A stretch of DNA of 64,000 nt, taken from NCBI GenBank assembly GCA_021781815.1, contig JAJXWB010000002.1, forward strand, positions 124,001 through 188,000. Reading direction: 5' to 3'. The stretch comes from Pseudomonadota bacterium. GTDB taxonomy: Bacteria; Pseudomonadota; Alphaproteobacteria; Rhizobiales; Beijerinckiaceae. Shown piece after piece: positions 8,253 through 17,332 of the stretch (its first letter is position 1; every line of letters begins with the position of its first letter). A program made the translations under genes and the position numbers. The notes beneath the pieces were generated by a model. That model did no database searches. It was not told where the DNA came from and saw only the letters and a list, made by a program, of their open reading frames with translations.

Positions 8253-9313
8253 GGTTTCGGGTCCGCGCGAAGCCGGCCGACGACGCCGGTCGGGAAGAAG
8301 TAGACGCTGAGGATGAACAGAACGCCGAGCCAGAGCAGCCAGCGGTCCGGATTGAGGAAGCCGGCGACGAGCGGCAGGCCGGCCTTGTTGATCGCGCCGA
8401 AGGCGACGCCCATCAGCGCCTGCAGATAGTTTTGCGCCAGCACGAACACTGCGGCGCCGACGATGGCGCCGTAGAGCGTGCCCATGCCGCCGATCACGAC
8501 CATAACGAGGATGTCGAGCATGATCGAGAAGGACAGGGTCGTATCCGGCCCCGTATAGCGCAGCCAGAGCGCATTGAGCGCGCCGGCGCAGGCGGCGAAC
8601 AGGGCGGCGAGCACATTGGCGGCGGTGCGATGCACGACGATCCGGTAGCCGAGCGCCTCGGCGCGGAACGGGTTTTCCCGGATCGCCTGCAAGACGCGGC
8701 CGAACGGCGATTCCACGATGCGCAGCAGCGCGAGGAACAGAACCGCGGCGACGCCGAAGACGAGATAATAGGCGAGTGTGCGGCCATTGGCGGCGCCGCC
8801 GAACGCGCCGCTGTCGATGAGCTGGAAGCCCGGCCGCAGCGCCTGCGGCACGGAGAAGGTGCGGCCATCCTCGCCGCCGGTCAGCCATGACAATTGAGAT
8901 GCGAGGACGGCGAAGGCGGACGCGACCGCCAGCGTCACCATCGCGAAGAAGATCGTCTGAACGCGCAGCGAGAACAGGCCGATGAGCAGCGCGAGCGCCC
9001 CCGCGACCGCCAGCGCCGCGCCCAACCCTGCGAAAACAGCAAACCACGAGGCGCCGAGCGCATGGAGCGCGATGGCCACTCCATAGGCGCCGACGCCATA
9101 GAACATCGTATGCGCGAACGAGACGATTCCGGCGTAGCCGAGCAGCAGGTCATAGGAGGCGACGAGCAGCGCGTAAACGCAGATCTTCGCTGCGACGTTG
9201 AGCGGTTTCGAGCCTGGAAACAGAAAGGGCGCAAGCGCGAGCAGCCCGACGACCAGCACGACCAGCCCCGTCAGGAGCTTTCCGCGCGGCGGATTTCCGG
9301 AGAGGATCATCAT
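8249..9313 (-). CDS. livM: Branched-chain amino acid-type ABC permease LivM
   Basis: About 354 residues with roughly 9-10 hydrophobic segments and the LivM/LivH signature region around GGMGTLYGAIVGAA, which contacts the ATPase. One of two different inner-membrane permeases of the importer; the other is LivH immediately upstream. The ATG at 9313 is preceded by GAGGA at proper spacing, favoured over an upstream TTG. It ends overlapping the hydrolase start by 4 bases. Substrate specificity cannot be read from the permease; this family imports branched-chain amino acids, amides, urea and aromatic compounds. Confidence 0.9.
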   Translation of the reverse strand: MMILSGNPPRGKLLTGLVVLVVGLLALAPFLFPGSKPLNVAAKICVYALLVASYDLLLGYAGIVSFAHTMFYGVGAYGVAIALHALGASWFAVFAGLGAALAVAGALALLIGLFSLRVQTIFFAMVTLAVASAFAVLASQLSWLTGGEDGRTFSVPQALRPGFQLIDSGAFGGAANGRTLAYYLVFGVAAVLFLALLRIVESPFGRVLQAIRENPFRAEALGYRIVVHRTAANVLAALFAACAGALNALWLRYTGPDTTLSFSIMLDILVMVVIGGMGTLYGAIVGAAVFVLAQNYLQALMGVAFGAINKAGLPLVAGFLNPDRWLLWLGVLFILSVYFFPTGVVGRLRADPKP

Positions 9314-9323
9314 CGGCAAGTCC

Positions 9324-10334
9324 TCAGCGGCTCGACAAGGGATAGAGGCCGCGCGGTCGCCACAGAAGAACTGCGACCATCAACAGAATGTTGGAGACGA
9401 GCGCGATTTTCGGGACCAGAAAGCCTGCGTAATTGACGAGAAGCGCGACGAGCGCCGAGCCGATGAAACATCCCCCGACCGAGCCGAGGCCGCCGATGAT
9501 GATGACGATGAACGTCAGAACCATCATCTCGCCGCCCATCGAGGCGTGAACCTGCTCGCGATAGAGCGCCCACATCATGCCGCCGAGGCCGGCCAGCGCC
9601 GAGCCCGCCATGAATACGCCGATGAACAGCCGGCGGATGCGATAGCCCAGCGCCTCGACCATTTCCTTGTTCTCGACGCCGGCGCGGATCAACAGACCGA
9701 TTTTCGTTCGGTTGAGCATGAACTGCAGGCAGAGGAAGACGATCAGGCCGACGACCACTGCAAGCAGGCGGTATTTTTCCACCGCCGCCCCGCCAAATTC
9801 GAGCGAGCCGCGAAGCGCCGTGGGAAGCGACAGTGGAATGATCTGTGGGCCGAATAACGCATAGAGCGTCTGCTCGGCGACGATCAGGCCGCCCATCGTG
9901 ATGAGGATCTGCTTGAGATGCTGGCCGTAGACCGGCCGCACCAGCAGGCGCTCGAAGACATAGCCGACCGCGGCCGACGTCGCCATGGCGAGCAGCATGG
10001 CGGGGACCAGCGCCAGCAGGTTGATCGAGAGCGAATCAGCTTGCGTAAAGGCCGCGAGCGGCGTGAACGCGACCATCGCGAGATAGGCGCCTACGGAGAT
10101 GAACGCGCCGTGGCCGAAGTTCAGCACGTCCATCAGACCGAACACGAGAGTGAGGCCGGACGCCATGGCGAAAATCATCATACCCATGGCCAGCCCGGCC
10201 AGCGTCAGCGTCAGCCATGTCGAGAACGCCCCGATGAACGGCCATGCGATCGCCGCCATGGCGAGCGGCAGAAGGATCGGCCAGAAGTCTGTCTTTTGCC
10301 GTGGCAGCGCCGTTCCGGCGTCGATTGCGGTCAT
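9324..10334 (-). CDS. livH: Branched-chain amino acid-type ABC permease LivH
   Basis: A 336-residue polytopic permease with the family segment GLTLVFGLMDVLNFGHGAF near residue 60 and the ATPase-contact loop IIIGGLGSVGGCFIGSA near the C-terminus. It forms the membrane channel with LivM. The start overlaps the livF stop by 4 bases and the gap to livM is 10 bases, so it is expressed as part of the same transcript. Confidence 0.92.
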   Translation of the reverse strand: MTAIDAGTALPRQKTDFWPILLPLAMAAIAWPFIGAFSTWLTLTLAGLAMGMMIFAMASGLTLVFGLMDVLNFGHGAFISVGAYLAMVAFTPLAAFTQADSLSINLLALVPAMLLAMATSAAVGYVFERLLVRPVYGQHLKQILITMGGLIVAEQTLYALFGPQIIPLSLPTALRGSLEFGGAAVEKYRLLAVVVGLIVFLCLQFMLNRTKIGLLIRAGVENKEMVEALGYRIRRLFIGVFMAGSALAGLGGMMWALYREQVHASMGGEMMVLTFIVIIIGGLGSVGGCFIGSALVALLVNYAGFLVPKIALVSNILLMVAVLLWRPRGLYPLSSR

Positions 10335-11056
10335 TGATGGCTGTCCAGTGAGAGACCAAGGAGACGGCGCTGAAGCATCTCGTCAGCCGCGAGATCGGCC
10401 ATCGCGCCGTGATGGACGACGCGGCCGGACTCCATCACGCAGACGAGATCCCCGACCTCCTGCGCGACGCGGAAGTTCTGTTCGACCAGCAGCACGGTGG
10501 CGCCGGCGCGCTTGATCTCCTTCAGGCAGTCGATCAGCGCGACGACGATCGCTGGCGACAGGCCCTTGGTCGGCTCGTCGATCAGGATCAGCTTGCGCTC
10601 CTCGACGATCGCGCGGGCAATCGACAGCATCTGCTTCTGGCCGCCGGACAGCGTGCCGGCCCGCGACAGCCAGAATTTTCGGAGCGCCGGAAAGAAGCCG
10701 AATATCCATTCCAGACGCTTTTCATCCGGCGGTCCTCCGCGCGCGGCGAGCACAAGATTTTCGCGCACCGTCAGGTCGGAAAAGATCGCCATAGTCTCCG
10801 GCACATAGGCTATGCCGGCCTGCGCAATGTCAGGAGTAGCCAGCCCCTCGATAGCCGCGCCGTCGAAATGGATCGACCCCTGGGAGGCCCGCCAGAGGCC
10901 CATGATCGTGCGCAGCGTCGTCGTCTTGCCCGCGCCGTTGCGGCCAAGCAGCATGGTCGTGCGCCCCTGCGGCGCGACGAGATCGACGCCGTGCAGGATG
11001 TGATAGCGCCCGATATGCGTGTGGACGCCGGAGAGGGCGAGCAGTGTATCGCTCAT
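10331..11056 (-). CDS. livF: ABC importer ATPase LivF
   Basis: A 241-residue ATP-binding subunit. Walker A GRNGAGKTT, signature LSGGQKQML, Walker B LILIDEPTKGLSP and the switch histidine region are all intact. Its length and the start LLALSGVHTHIGRYHIL fit LivF rather than LivG. Its stop overlaps the livH start by 4 bases; the gap to upstream livG is 76 bases. Confidence 0.93.
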   Translation of the reverse strand: MSDTLLALSGVHTHIGRYHILHGVDLVAPQGRTTMLLGRNGAGKTTTLRTIMGLWRASQGSIHFDGAAIEGLATPDIAQAGIAYVPETMAIFSDLTVRENLVLAARGGPPDEKRLEWIFGFFPALRKFWLSRAGTLSGGQKQMLSIARAIVEERKLILIDEPTKGLSPAIVVALIDCLKEIKRAGATVLLVEQNFRVAQEVGDLVCVMESGRVVHHGAMADLAADEMLQRRLLGLSLDSHQ

Positions 11057-11132
11057 CGACCGAGGCTCCGGGCCTTTGGGCAGCTGCGGGCCATGCCCGG
11101 CCGTGACGCCAATGCGCGTGGCGGGAGTCCGC

Positions 11133-11903
11133 TCATGACGGCGCCCCGTGCTTCGGGGCGATGCCCAGATAGGCCTCCTGCACCGCCGGGCTCGCGATTA
11201 CGGTCGCCGGCTCTCCGTCGGCGACGCAGGCGCCGTTCGTGAGCACGATGATGCGGTCGGCGAGCGAGCGCACGACGTCCATCTTGTGCTCGACCAGCAT
11301 GATGATCTTGCTCGTGTCCTTCTTGAGTCGCGCGATCAGGTCGAGCACGACCGGCGCCTCGTCGACGCTCATGCCGGCGGTCGGTTCGTCGAACATGAAC
11401 ACGCGCGGCTCCAGCGCAATCAACAGCGCGACTTCGAGCTTGCGCTGGTCTCCATGCGGCAGCGCGGCGGCGGGATGCGCGCGCTTTTGCTCCAGCGCGA
11501 CATCGACCAAAATCTGGTCGGCGCGTTCGATCAGGTCGCGCCGCAGCATCCACGGACGGAGGATGTTGTAATGAACGCCGCGCGCCGATTGCACGGCGAG
11601 TCGCACGTTCTCCGCGACCGTGAGATTGGGAAAGAGATTGGTCAACTGGAACGCGCGCCCAAGCCCGCGGCGCGCCCGCAGGGGCGCGCTTTCCGCGGTG
11701 ATGTCCGCCCCGTCGAGCAGCACCTGGCCCGAGCTTGCGCGCAACTGGCCCGAGATCAGGTTGAAATAGGTGGTCTTGCCGGCGCCGTTGGGTCCGACGA
11801 TGGCGGTCAGTTCGCCCGGCCGGAACACGCAGGAAACACGGTCGACGGCCACGTGGCCGCCGAACCTGATCGTCAGATCCCGGGTCTCGAGCGAGACGGA
11901 CAT
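11133..11903 (-). CDS. livG: ABC importer ATPase LivG
   Basis: A 256-residue ATPase subunit with Walker A GPNGAGKTT, Walker B VFMFDEPTAGMS and the LivG-specific C-terminal tail after the switch region (VEHKMD). The ABC signature reads LPHGDQRKL where the family usually has LSYGEQRKLE, so the canonical serine and glutamate are replaced; the equivalent site in LivF is normal, so one of the two ATP sites may be altered. Lies 22 bases after livK in the same operon. Confidence 0.92.
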   Translation of the reverse strand: MSVSLETRDLTIRFGGHVAVDRVSCVFRPGELTAIVGPNGAGKTTYFNLISGQLRASSGQVLLDGADITAESAPLRARRGLGRAFQLTNLFPNLTVAENVRLAVQSARGVHYNILRPWMLRRDLIERADQILVDVALEQKRAHPAAALPHGDQRKLEVALLIALEPRVFMFDEPTAGMSVDEAPVVLDLIARLKKDTSKIIMLVEHKMDVVRSLADRIIVLTNGACVADGEPATVIASPAVQEAYLGIAPKHGAPS

Positions 11904-11925
11904 AGCGCCTCTCCCAGGAGAGCCA

Positions 11926-13107
11926 TCACCGCTTGTTGCGGATCGGAACCTGCATGTCTTCGATCTTCAATTCCTTGGTCAGCACAAGTTGCGCCCACGG
12001 CGTCGACGTGTCGGCCTTCACCCTGAAGCCGTACATGGATTGCAGCGCCTGATGGTCCTCCTTGCGGAAGATCATCTTGCCCTTGGGCGTGTCGAACTCC
12101 ATGCCCTCCATCGCGGAGATCAGCTTTTCCGTGTCGGTCGACTTCGCCTTCTCGACGGCGGTCACGACCGCCATCGCGGCCGAGAAGCCGCCGGCGGTGA
12201 AGAAGTCCGGCGGCGCGTTGAAGCGCTTCTCGTGCTCGGCGACGAGCCAGTCGTTTACCGGGTTTTTCGGGATGTCGTAATAATAGTAGGTCGCGCCTTC
12301 CATGCCCGGCAGGCGCTTGTAGGCCGCAAGCGCCGGCAGGATGTTGCCGCCGGTCGAGAGTTCGATGCCGAATCGCTTCGGGTCCATGTCCTGCAATTTG
12401 GTCAGCGGATCCCCTGCGCCGGCCCAGATCACCCAGATGATCTTGCGACCGGGCTTGTCCTTCAGCGCATCGAACAGGCGCTGGGCGGGCGCCGTGAAGT
12501 CGGTCGTGCTGATCGGGGCGTATTCCTCGTCGACCAGCGTCGCGCCGGTCTTGGCCAGCGCCTCCTTGAAGGCGGCCACGCCATCGCGCCCGAAGGCGTA
12601 GTCTTGCGCCAGCGTCGCGACCGTCACGCCGGGCTTGCCGATCGCCAGCGCGTTCGAAATCGCGTCCTGCGAGGAATTGCGAGCCGTGCGGAAGATATAG
12701 CGGTTCCATTTGTCGCCGGTGATCTGGTCGGCGACGGCGGGTTCGACGATCAGAACCTTCTTTTCGTCCTGCGCGACCGGCAGCATCGCCAGCGCGGCGG
12801 CGGACGACGTCGTGCCGATAGCGATGTCCGCATGGTCGTCCTCATAAGCTTCCTGGAGCGCCGTTCTGGCGAGGTCGGGCTTGGATTGGTCGTCCTTGGT
12901 CACAATCAGAATGTTGCGCCCGTCGATCTTCATCGAGCCTTTGGTCGCATATTCGAAACCCATGCGCAGGCCGGTCTCGGTCTGTTTGGCGTAGGCTTCG
13001 AGCGGCCCCGTGCGCCCGTAGATCAACGCGATCCGGAGATCCTCGGCGGCGGCTGCGCCGGCGGCGAGCGACAAGCCGGCGGTCAAGGCGAAAAACAGCG
13101 TGCGCAT
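11926..13107 (-). CDS. Periplasmic substrate-binding protein of the Liv-type importer
   Basis: A 393-residue type I periplasmic binding protein. The N-terminus is a clear Sec signal peptide (MRTLFFALTAGLSLAAGAAAA), and the mature part starts EDLRIALIYGRTGPLEAYA. Two lobes with the IGTTSSAAALAML hinge region identify the Peripla_BP_6 family. The ATG at 13107 has AAAGGGACGGGG just upstream. First gene of the operon; the 87 bases upstream separate it from otsA. Members of this family bind amino acids, amides, short-chain ureas or aromatic acids; the ligand here is not predictable by eye. Confidence 0.9.
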   Translation of the reverse strand: MRTLFFALTAGLSLAAGAAAAEDLRIALIYGRTGPLEAYAKQTETGLRMGFEYATKGSMKIDGRNILIVTKDDQSKPDLARTALQEAYEDDHADIAIGTTSSAAALAMLPVAQDEKKVLIVEPAVADQITGDKWNRYIFRTARNSSQDAISNALAIGKPGVTVATLAQDYAFGRDGVAAFKEALAKTGATLVDEEYAPISTTDFTAPAQRLFDALKDKPGRKIIWVIWAGAGDPLTKLQDMDPKRFGIELSTGGNILPALAAYKRLPGMEGATYYYYDIPKNPVNDWLVAEHEKRFNAPPDFFTAGGFSAAMAVVTAVEKAKSTDTEKLISAMEGMEFDTPKGKMIFRKEDHQALQSMYGFRVKADTSTPWAQLVLTKELKIEDMQVPIRNKR

Positions 13108-13194
13108 CCCCGTCCCTTTCAAGGTCGTCGCGCGGCGAAGGCGATGCGACGATGGGCGGCAAGACCATCGTATTCGCGGTGCCTTGGCAAGAGG

Positions 13195-14643
13195 TTATGC
13201 AGTCTTTTTTCCAGAGTCTCTCTCCTCGGCGCCAAGGCCGGAGAGCATCTGTCTGAGACCGCCGAGCAGCGACCATTTCTGGCGCGCTTCGGACAGCCGC
13301 GTCAGAAAATCGCTCGCCCAGCGGTCGATGTCGTGCTCGATGACCGAGCGCAGCATGCCCCCGTGGCGGGCGATGCGCTCGTCCTGCGGCATTTCGAGAG
13401 CCCGGCGGATCGCTTGCGCCATGCCTTCCCTTTCGTGCGGATTGACGATCAGCGCGCCCTGGAGCTGCGTCGCGGCGCCGGCGAATTGCGACAGGACCAG
13501 CACGCCGGGATCCGCCTCGTCCTGCGCGGCGACATATTCCTTGGCGACCAGATTCATGCCGTCGCGCAGCGGCGTGACGAGCGCGGCGTGCGCGCATCGA
13601 TAGACGCCCGCGAGCGTCTTGCGAGAGTGCGATCTGTTGACATAGCGGATCGGCGTCCACGCCGCCTCGCCGAACCGGCCATTGATTTGGCCGATGAGCC
13701 CGGTGACGGTCGCCTCCATCTCCTTGTAGCCGTGGGCATCCTCGCGGCTCTTCGGCGTGATCTGCAGGAACGTGACTTTGCTCCGCCAGTCCGGCGCGTC
13801 GTCCAGAAACTGATCGAACGCCTGCATCCGATGAACGATGCCTTTGGAATAATCGAGCCGGTCGACGCCGAGCAGAAGCTTTCGACCCGCCAGGCTGTCG
13901 CGCAATTCCCGAATGAACGGCGACTGTGCTGCGGTGCGCGCGGCGCGGGCGTAGATGTTGGCGGCGATTCCGACCGGGAATGTGCCGATGTGGACGCGCC
14001 GCCCGTCAATTTCGAAGACATTCGCGCCGCGGGGCGCTGCGCCGCGCAGCTCCAGATACTTGCCGAAGTTCGCTGCGTCGTTGTCGGTCTGGAATCCGAC
14101 AAGGTCGAAGCAGGCGAGCGCGCCGATCGTCTCCGCATGCTGCGGCAGCGCCAGCAGGATGTCGGGCGGCGGGCAGGGAATATGCAGGAAAAAACCGATC
14201 GGATTTTCACGTCCGCCTGCGCGCAGTTCCCGCGCGAGGCGCATGAGATGGTAGTCATGCACCCAGACCACGTCGTCGGGAGCAAGAACGCGGGAGACCT
14301 GAGCGGCGAAATAGGAATTGACGCGAATGTATCCGGACAGGTCTGCCCGCGAATATTCCGCCAGATCGGTCCGGTAATGCAGGATCGGCCACAGCACGCT
14401 GTTGGCGAAGCCGTTGTAATATTCCTGATAGTCCGCGCTCGCCAGGTCGAGCGCGACATAGCTCACCTTTTTGCCTTCGATGATTTCCGGCGCAATCGGG
14501 TCGCCTTCCGTCACTCGCCCGCTCCAGCCGCACCAGACGCCGGGGCGTCCCCGCAACGCCGCCTTGACCGCGACCACGAGGCCGCCGGCCTGCCGCGATC
14601 CCGGCAGCGCGATCCGATTCGACACGATCACCAGCCGCGCCAC
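13195..14643 (-). CDS. otsA: Trehalose-6-phosphate synthase
   Basis: A 482-residue GT20 enzyme forming trehalose 6-phosphate from UDP-glucose and glucose 6-phosphate. Visible motifs: N-terminal LVIVSNRI with the glucose-6-phosphate loop (AGGLVVAV), WVHDYHLM, the phosphate-binding LGVDRLDYSKG and the nucleotide-sugar segment LRDGMNLVAKEY near residue 370. The GTG at 14643 is chosen because GGAGG lies 7 bases upstream; this makes it overlap the GH15 stop by 16 bases. Last gene of the otsB-GH15-otsA operon. Confidence 0.95.
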   Translation of the reverse strand: MARLVIVSNRIALPGSRQAGGLVVAVKAALRGRPGVWCGWSGRVTEGDPIAPEIIEGKKVSYVALDLASADYQEYYNGFANSVLWPILHYRTDLAEYSRADLSGYIRVNSYFAAQVSRVLAPDDVVWVHDYHLMRLARELRAGGRENPIGFFLHIPCPPPDILLALPQHAETIGALACFDLVGFQTDNDAANFGKYLELRGAAPRGANVFEIDGRRVHIGTFPVGIAANIYARAARTAAQSPFIRELRDSLAGRKLLLGVDRLDYSKGIVHRMQAFDQFLDDAPDWRSKVTFLQITPKSREDAHGYKEMEATVTGLIGQINGRFGEAAWTPIRYVNRSHSRKTLAGVYRCAHAALVTPLRDGMNLVAKEYVAAQDEADPGVLVLSQFAGAATQLQGALIVNPHEREGMAQAIRRALEMPQDERIARHGGMLRSVIEHDIDRWASDFLTRLSEARQKWSLLGGLRQMLSGLGAEERDSGKKTA

Positions 14644-16424
14644 CACGCGTCCTCCCACCGATTGGACAAATGCATGGCGGAGTTGATGACCCCCGCCATG
14701 GAATAGGTCTGCGGGATATTGCCCCAGAGCTGGCCGCTCGTCGGGTGAAGATCCTCCGATAGCAGGCCATATCGGTTCGTGTGAGCGAGAATGTCCTGGA
14801 AAATCTCGCGCGCCTCGTCACGTCTGCCGGTCGCCATCAGCGCGTCGGAATACCAGAAGCTGCAGACAATGAACGCCGTCTCCGGCGCGCCGAAATCATC
14901 GGCCGCCGTGTAGCGCATGATGTAGCCGTTGCGCCGCAGGTCGCGGCCGATTGCAGCCACCGTCATGACGAAACGCGGATCGGTCGGCTGCAGCAGGCCG
15001 AGGTCGGCGATCATGAGGACGCTCGCGTCCAGATCCTCGTGCCCGAAGGCGCCGACCAGCGCGCTGCGCTTGTCGCTCCACGCCTCGTCGAGAATGGCGC
15101 GTTTGATAGGCGCTGCCCGCTCGCGCCAGTAGGCGCTGCGCTGCGGCAGGCCGAGATAGCCGGCGATGTGCGACAGGCGATCGCAGGCCGCCCAGCACAA
15201 GGTCGCCGAATAGGTATGGACGCGCGTTCGTCCCCGATATTCCCATATGCCGGCGTCCGGCGTGAGCGCGAGCGCGGCGGCGCGTTCGCCGAGGCGCTCA
15301 AGACGATGGAACAGCGCCTGGTCGCCCATCTTCGGCAGACGTTGATCAATGAACATTTGCTTGGCGCCGAGCACGACGCTGCCGTAGACGTCGTGCTGCG
15401 CCTGCCCGGCTGCGGCATTGCCGATCCTGACCGGCCCCTGTCCGCCGAAGCCGTCGAGATGCGCAGCCACATGCTCGTCCGCCGGTTCGCCCGGTACGAT
15501 CGAATGCAACGGGCTCAGCACGCCGTCGGATTCGGCGACGGCGGTTGTCAGATATCCGATGTAGGATTCCATCGTCTGCGTCGCGCCGAGCCGGTTCAGG
15601 GCGGCGACGACGAAAAAGGCGTCGCGCAGCCAGCAGAAACGATAGTCCCATGTGCGCATGGTGTCAGGCGCCTCGGGAATTGATGTCGTGTGCGCGGCGA
15701 TGATCGCGCCCGTCTCCTCGAAGCTGCAAAGTTTCAGGGTGATTGCAGCGCGGATCGCCTCGCGCTGCCATTCGAATGGCACGCCAAGCGTACGCACCCA
15801 TTCGAGCCAGTAGGCGCGCGTGCGCGTCTCGAAATCCCTGCCCGTCGAATCGATGTCGCCGAGAAACGGCTCGTCGGGGCCGAAAACCAGCGTCAATGGT
15901 CGCGTCAGCGCGAACTTGGTCTCGCCGGTGATGAAGGACAGCGGCGCGTCCGTCGTCAGCCGCAGCACGTCGGCGTCGCCAAGATAGCGGATGTGATTGG
16001 AGCCGATCACGACCTGCGTCGGCTTGCGTCCGTAGCCGAAGGTCGGCCGCACGCGCACTGCGATCCGCGGCAGACCGGAAATGGGCTCGATCCTGCGCAC
16101 GAGTTGCGGCGGACGGAAGATGCGTTCGAAGCGACCGAACCGTGGCATGAAATCTGTGATCTTCACCGCGCCGCCCTGCTGGTCCTCGAGCCATGTTTCA
16201 AGAACCGCGGTGTTGCGCGAATAGGCCGAGCGAGTCGTCGCGACGTCGTGCAGGACGACGTCGCAAAAGCCCTTTTCTTCATCGCCCGACAGCAGCCGAC
16301 AGAAAACCGGATCGCCGTCGAAGCGCGGGAAACACCACCAGACGATGCGCGCCGATGCGTCGATGAGAGCGGCCACGCGGCAATTGCCGACGAGCGCGAG
16401 ATCAAGCGGCTGCTGCCGGGTCAT
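14628..16424 (-). CDS. Glycoside hydrolase family 15 (glucoamylase/trehalase-like)
   Basis: A 598-residue cytosolic GH15 protein. The N-terminal beta-sandwich (about 1-220, with WWCFPRFDGDPVF) precedes an (alpha/alpha)6 barrel carrying TWDYRFCWLRDAFF near residue 270 and the late catalytic block LLSEDLHP...GNIPQTYS near residue 560. Proteins of this architecture in actinobacteria and archaea are trehalases; others act on glucans. Lying between otsB and otsA, with a 4-bp overlap with otsB and a 16-bp overlap with otsA, a trehalose-hydrolysing or trehalose-linked role is the best inference. No signal peptide is seen. Confidence 0.88.
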   Translation of the reverse strand: MTRQQPLDLALVGNCRVAALIDASARIVWWCFPRFDGDPVFCRLLSGDEEKGFCDVVLHDVATTRSAYSRNTAVLETWLEDQQGGAVKITDFMPRFGRFERIFRPPQLVRRIEPISGLPRIAVRVRPTFGYGRKPTQVVIGSNHIRYLGDADVLRLTTDAPLSFITGETKFALTRPLTLVFGPDEPFLGDIDSTGRDFETRTRAYWLEWVRTLGVPFEWQREAIRAAITLKLCSFEETGAIIAAHTTSIPEAPDTMRTWDYRFCWLRDAFFVVAALNRLGATQTMESYIGYLTTAVAESDGVLSPLHSIVPGEPADEHVAAHLDGFGGQGPVRIGNAAAGQAQHDVYGSVVLGAKQMFIDQRLPKMGDQALFHRLERLGERAAALALTPDAGIWEYRGRTRVHTYSATLCWAACDRLSHIAGYLGLPQRSAYWRERAAPIKRAILDEAWSDKRSALVGAFGHEDLDASVLMIADLGLLQPTDPRFVMTVAAIGRDLRRNGYIMRYTAADDFGAPETAFIVCSFWYSDALMATGRRDEAREIFQDILAHTNRYGLLSEDLHPTSGQLWGNIPQTYSMAGVINSAMHLSNRWEDAWWRGW

Positions 16425-17263
16425 CGCAGCGCGCTCCCGCATGGCGCGTCGGCGAGCGATCGAAGCCATTCGCGCACATCTTGCGGCGCGCCGAAGGCTG
16501 CGTCGGCGCCGGGCAGCGTCGCGCTCACCGAATAGGCATGACCGCCGAGCAGTTTCGCCGCGGCGAAACCGGCGACGTCCGTCACGTCGTCGCCGATGAA
16601 CACTGGCTGCCGCTGTGCGAACGGCGCTTGCGCCATGAAAGCGCGCAGCGCGTCGCCCTTGCTGGTGCGCGACGACTTGATCTCGAAGACGCAATGCCCG
16701 CGCATCAGGCTCAGACCGGCGGCGGCGTGCCTCGCAAGTCCGCGCAGAAGGCGGGCGTGAATCTCCTCCTCGAATTGCGGGCAGGCGCGCCAGTGGATCG
16801 CGATCGCCTCGCCCTTGTCCTCCATCAGCGCGCCGGGGAATCGGTCAGCGGTTTCGCGCGCGGACCGGATGAGATCGGCGGGAATGATCGCTGTGTCGCC
16901 AACGAGAATCGGAGCGTCGCGGCGGGTTCGCATTTGCGCCCCGTGCACCCCGCTCGCAGGCAGACGGAGCGGCGCGAAAATCCGGTCCAGATTCTCGATC
17001 CGCCGTCCGCTGACGATGGCGAGCGCGCCCTCGAGGGCGCGCCAGAGGGCGTCGAGCGTCTCGACCAGGCCCGACGGAGCGACCGTCTCGTCAGGGCGCA
17101 TGGCGATATCGAGCAGCGTTCCGTCTGCATCCACAAACAGGGCGATCTCCTCCCTCTTCAGCCGCGCGATCGACCCGAATTCGCCGCGAGGGCGGTTCCG
17201 TTCGTGTGCGCAATCCTCGTCGTCATGGCCGTCTCCGGCGCCAGATTCGTCATGCATGGACAT
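16421..17263 (-). CDS. otsB: Trehalose-6-phosphate phosphatase
   Basis: A 280-residue HAD-superfamily phosphatase removing phosphate from trehalose 6-phosphate. HAD motif I is FVDADGTLLD, motif II is IVSGRR, the cap carries GVHGAQMR, and motif IV is IGDDVTD. An N-terminal extension of about 35 polar residues precedes the domain, so an internal start is possible. First gene of the otsB-GH15-otsA operon, divergent from glucokinase. Its stop overlaps the GH15 start (ATGA). Confidence 0.93.
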   Translation of the reverse strand: MSMHDESGAGDGHDDEDCAHERNRPRGEFGSIARLKREEIALFVDADGTLLDIAMRPDETVAPSGLVETLDALWRALEGALAIVSGRRIENLDRIFAPLRLPASGVHGAQMRTRRDAPILVGDTAIIPADLIRSARETADRFPGALMEDKGEAIAIHWRACPQFEEEIHARLLRGLARHAAAGLSLMRGHCVFEIKSSRTSKGDALRAFMAQAPFAQRQPVFIGDDVTDVAGFAAAKLLGGHAYSVSATLPGADAAFGAPQDVREWLRSLADAPCGSALR

Positions 17264-17332
17264 CGTTTGGCCGCGCGTCTATCTAGTGACCCATCGTCTT
17301 TGGCGCCTGCGCTGCGCCGCGCGGAGCAGTCC

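Noticed and set aside
11770..14706. A 978-codon open frame antisense to livG, livK and otsA
   Set aside because: Arginine-, glutamate- and histidine-rich translation without any domain, and the opposite strand carries unmistakable genes. Long antisense frames are normal at this GC content.
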